Positions 5,052-7,425 of a stretch of 7,425 nucleotides of DNA are shown in pieces. Position 1 is the stretch's first letter. Every line of letters begins with the position of its first letter. The stretch spans positions 1-7,425 of the forward strand of contig CALEHZ010000238.1 in the NCBI GenBank assembly GCA_937875715.1, written 5' to 3'. Position numbers and translations under genes: made by a program. The notes under the pieces are model-generated. The model made no database searches. It saw only the letters and a list, made by a program, of their open reading frames with translations, and was not told where the DNA came from. The stretch comes from an uncultured Campylobacter sp. Its GTDB lineage: Bacteria > Campylobacterota > Campylobacteria > Campylobacterales > Campylobacteraceae.

Positions 5052-5810
5052 ATGGAAAAATTCGCAAAAAGAATCATCCCTTGCCTTGATGTAAAAGAAG
5101 GCAGAGTAGTAAAAGGCACGAATTTCGTGGGCTTAAAAGACGCTGGCGACCCAGTAGAAATCGCTAAAAGATATAATGATGAAGGCGCCGATGAGCTTTG
5201 TTTTTTAGACATCACAGCAAGCCACGAAGAGCGAGATACCATCGTTCATATAGTAGAAAAAGTAGCTAAAACATTGTTTATCCCACTAACCGTGGGTGGC
5301 GGAATTCGCAGTATTGATGATATTTCAAGGCTTTTAAACGCAGGTTGCGATAAAATCAGTCTAAACTCAGCCGCTGTAAAAAACCCTGATTTGATAGAAC
5401 AAGCCGCCGTGAAATTTGGCAGTTCTTGCGTAGTGGTAGCAATCGATGCTAAAAAAACTGAGAATTCTCATAATGTTTTTATAAATGGCGGCAGAATTGA
5501 TACAGGGCTTGATGCGTATCTTTGGGCGAAAAAAGTCACCGAACTTGGCGCTGGTGAGATTTTGCTTACTTCTATGGATTGCGATGGTATGAAAAAAGGC
5601 TTTGATATGGAGCTTACTTCAAAAATCTCAAAAATGCTAAATATCCCAGTAATTGCTAGTGGTGGAGCAGGGACGATGGAGCACATTTTAGAAGTGTTTA
5701 AAAGTGGAGCAGACGCAGCACTTGCGGCTAGTATTTTTCATTACAGAGAGATTGAAATAAAGGCTTTAAAAGAGTTTTTGGCTAAAAATGAAATAAGCGT
5801 GAGAATATGA
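5052..5810 (+). CDS. hisF: Imidazole glycerol phosphate synthase subunit HisF
   Basis: A 252-residue (beta/alpha)8 barrel, the normal length. HisF is the cyclase half of the HisFH complex: it uses ammonia from HisH to turn PRFAR into imidazole glycerol phosphate and AICAR, linking histidine and purine synthesis in the cytoplasm. Visible motifs are [16 protein letters not shown] with the catalytic Asp at 13, VGGGIRS (81-87) for phosphate binding, the second catalytic Asp at 132 in [14 protein letters not shown] (174-179) and IASGGAG (201-207), a second phosphate site. Offsets from the well-studied Thermotoga enzyme are constant (+2). No other his gene is in the window, so hisF is separated from at least its immediate partners. 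It opens an operon, and its stop overlaps the next start by four bases (ATGA). A paralogue acting in surface-sugar amidation is possible in this group, but the sequence looks like the canonical enzyme. Confidence 0.93.
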   Translation: MEKFAKRIIPCLDVKEGRVVKGTNFVGLKDAGDPVEIAKRYNDEGADELCFLDITASHEERDTIVHIVEKVAKTLFIPLTVGGGIRSIDDISRLLNAGCDKISLNSAAVKNPDLIEQAAVKFGSSCVVVAIDAKKTENSHNVFINGGRIDTGLDAYLWAKKVTELGAGEILLTSMDCDGMKKGFDMELTSKISKMLNIPVIASGGAGTMEHILEVFKSGADAALAASIFHYREIEIKALKEFLAKNEISVRI

Positions 5811-6355
5811 AAAATTCTACAAATTCAAAAAACACGCTTTTTGTTTGTGCTGGAAATAATGAAATTTGGGACTTTGCTACACCTATTGGCATAGGGCTTG
5901 TAAGCTCAGCGATAAATCTAACTAGAATTCTAGCTGAGAATTCTAGTTTTGAAAAAGTCGTTTTTGTGGGAACTTGTGGGCTTTATGAAAAGGGAAAAAT
6001 CTTTGATATAATTGAGAGCAAAAGTAGCGCAAACATTGAAATAAGCGAAATTTTAGGGCTTTCATACACACCGATTAAAGATCATGTTTCACATGAAACA
6101 ATCATAAATAGCTCAAACTTTATTACAAAAGATAAAAGCGTAGCAAGTGAATTTTCTAAGCGTGGATTTGTGGCTGAAAATATGGAATTTTATAGCGTGT
6201 GTAAAGTGGCTGAGAATTTTAGAATTCCAGTTAATGGTGTGTTTTGTGCTACGAATTTTTGTGATGAAAATGCTCACGCTGATTTTCTCAAAAATCACAA
6301 AAAAGCAATGGAAATTTTAGGGAATTATATAAATGAAAACTATTTTAGATTTTAG
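5807..6355 (+). CDS. Compact nucleoside phosphorylase/nucleosidase-fold protein
   Basis: A 182-residue protein of the PNP/UDP phosphorylase superfamily, clearly shorter than the usual 230 or so. It shows [10 protein letters not shown] (51-60, the VGTAG-like strand), [12 protein letters not shown] (124-135, the ME motif around the ribose-binding Glu 127) and VFCATNF (145-151). Aligned without gaps to MTA/SAH nucleosidase as I recall it, Glu 127 matches the catalytic region Glu, but the catalytic Asp 23 residues later is Asn 150. An Asn in TN is what trimeric purine nucleoside phosphorylases carry for 6-oxopurines. The N-terminal part is reduced and the usual first glycine-rich phosphate loop is not obvious. 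It may act on an oxopurine nucleoside or be a non-catalytic relative. It overlaps hisF by four bases and rlmN by 23, so it is co-translated with both; its link to either is unknown. Confidence 0.7.
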   Translation: MKNSTNSKNTLFVCAGNNEIWDFATPIGIGLVSSAINLTRILAENSSFEKVVFVGTCGLYEKGKIFDIIESKSSANIEISEILGLSYTPIKDHVSHETIINSSNFITKDKSVASEFSKRGFVAENMEFYSVCKVAENFRIPVNGVFCATNFCDENAHADFLKNHKKAMEILGNYINENYFRF

Positions 6356-7421
6356 TAAAAAAGAGCTTGAAAGCATTGTAAAACCAGCCTTTCGTGCTAA
6401 GCAAATATATGAGTGGATTTACAAAAAAGGCGCTTTGGAATTCTCGCAAATGAGCAATCTGCCGGCAAATTTAAGAGATGAATTGGCTAGTAAATTTAGC
6501 ATAGACAGCGTTCGTGAAGTAAAATGTGAAGTAAGCAGTGATGGTAGCAAAAAATACCTTTTTGCGCTAAGCGACGGCAAGACGATTGAGAGCGTTTTGC
6601 TTCCTATGAAAGAAGAAATCACAGATAATAACGGCAAAACCGAACGCCACGCAAGATACACAATTTGCGTTAGCTCGCAAGTGGGCTGTAAAATGGGCTG
6701 TGCGTTTTGCTTCACGGCAAAAGGTGGCTTTGTGCGAAATCTAAGCGCCGGTGAAATCATCGGCCAAGTGCTATACATAAAAAGAGCAAATGAAATTCCT
6801 TATGAACGCCGTGTAAATATCGTATATATGGGCATGGGCGAACCGCTTGATAACTTTGAAAATGTCCGCAAAGCAGTTGAAATTTTTAAAGACAATGATG
6901 GTTTGGCAATCGGTGCTAGGCGACAGACGATTAGCACCAGCGGACTAGCAAGTCAAATAAAAAAGCTTGGAGAGCATGATTTGGGCGTGCTTTTGGCGAT
7001 TTCACTTCACGCTGTAAATGACGAGCTACGAGATAAGCTAATGCCAGTAAATAAAGCCTATAATATCGCTGCTGTGATGGATGCTATTAGAGAATTCCCG
7101 ATTGACCAGCGAAAGCGTGTGATGTTTGAATACCTTGTGCTTGGCGGCGTAAATGACAGGCAAAGCGACGCAAAAACGCTAGTAAAACTGCTAAATGGTA
7201 TCAAAGCAAAGGTAAATCTCATACTTTTTAATCCGCACGAGGGCAGTGAGTTTAAGCGCCCTATGATGGATGATGTGGAAAAATTCCGTGATTTTTTGCG
7301 CTCAAAGGGCGTAACTTGCACCATTAGAGAGAGCAAGGGGCTTGATATTTCAGCTGCTTGCGGACAGCTAAAAGAACGCACAAAAGAACTAGAAAATTCA
7401 CAAAACAAAGGGCAAAAATGA
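6333..7421 (+). CDS. rlmN: Dual-specificity RNA methyltransferase RlmN
   Basis: A 362-residue radical SAM enzyme of normal length. It methylates C2 of adenosine 2503 in 23S rRNA, at the peptidyl-transferase centre, and A37 in some tRNAs. The cluster motif CKMGCAFC gives C119, C123 and C126 for the 4Fe-4S centre. The two cysteines of the ping-pong mechanism are C112 ([10 protein letters not shown]) and the methyl-carrying C343 (DISAACGQL). MGMGEP (166-171) and SLHAVND (225-231) are SAM-binding segments. The N-terminal roughly 95 residues ([14 protein letters not shown]) form the accessory RNA-binding domain. Absence of the Cfr pattern and length identify RlmN rather than the resistance enzyme Cfr. 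The ATG at 6333 lies inside the end of the preceding gene, with TAGGGAA at 6318-6324 as ribosome site. The stop overlaps a further start codon. Confidence 0.94.
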   Translation: MKTILDFSKKELESIVKPAFRAKQIYEWIYKKGALEFSQMSNLPANLRDELASKFSIDSVREVKCEVSSDGSKKYLFALSDGKTIESVLLPMKEEITDNNGKTERHARYTICVSSQVGCKMGCAFCFTAKGGFVRNLSAGEIIGQVLYIKRANEIPYERRVNIVYMGMGEPLDNFENVRKAVEIFKDNDGLAIGARRQTISTSGLASQIKKLGEHDLGVLLAISLHAVNDELRDKLMPVNKAYNIAAVMDAIREFPIDQRKRVMFEYLVLGGVNDRQSDAKTLVKLLNGIKAKVNLILFNPHEGSEFKRPMMDDVEKFRDFLRSKGVTCTIRESKGLDISAACGQLKERTKELENSQNKGQK

Positions 7422-7425
7422 CAGC
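7418..7425 (+). CDS. Start of a further operon gene (truncated by window edge)
   Basis: ATG at 7418-7420 overlaps the rlmN stop (ATGA), and AAAGGG at 7407-7412 lies five bases before it, the same coupling as at the hisF junction. Only Met-Thr and part of a third codon are visible, so nothing can be said of the product. Confidence 0.55.

Noticed and set aside
6419..6778. Minus-strand open frames inside rlmN (this one and 7058-7408) and inside the DHH, hisF and nucleosidase genes
   Set aside because: All lie opposite clear family proteins, show no recognisable domain and lack start signals.
6333..7421. Cfr-type antibiotic resistance methyltransferase
   Set aside because: Cfr is closely related, but length, the N-terminal domain and the operon setting fit chromosomal RlmN. 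There is no sign of mobile DNA.

Overview
The window looks like chromosomal DNA of a Campylobacter-group epsilonproteobacterium, probably not C. jejuni itself. The main evidence is a major outer-membrane porin whose mature N-terminus (APLEEAIKDIDVSG) is the hallmark of Campylobacter MOMP. Supporting signs are low GC, a long homopolymeric C tract of the kind used for phase variation, and promoters with a T-rich box ending in G just upstream of a TATAAT-like -10 element. There is no sign of an insertion sequence, prophage, CRISPR array, tRNA or rRNA.

Left part (1-2047): an outer-membrane beta-barrel protein gene runs off the left edge on the minus strand. A 13-C tract sits in its upstream region. 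A small minus-strand lipoprotein gene follows, then a plus-strand DHH/DHHA1 phosphoesterase gene divergent from it. About 250 bp of extremely AT-rich, gene-free DNA separates the first two genes.

Middle (2048-4994): a spacer with two terminator-like hairpins and a tandem repeat leads to a strong promoter and the MOMP-type porin gene. A convergent MFS_3-type drug or siderophore exporter gene follows on the minus strand. The spacer between the two convergent genes is built from a repeated 20/36-bp unit and contains palindromes that probably terminate transcription in both directions.

Right part (4995-7425): a 57-bp divergent spacer contains a near-symmetrical pair of overlapping promoters. One drives the MFS gene leftwards. 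The other drives a tight, translationally coupled operon: hisF (histidine biosynthesis), a shortened nucleoside-phosphorylase-fold protein, rlmN (23S rRNA/tRNA A2 methylation), and the first codons of a further gene at the edge.

Most of the window is ordinary housekeeping and envelope genes, and no clearly new multi-gene system is visible. The points most worth a second look are the C tract abutting a candidate -10 box, the very dense RAATTY hexamers in every long spacer, the symmetrical overlapping promoter pair at 5003-5040, and the nucleosidase-like protein whose catalytic Asp position is an Asn.
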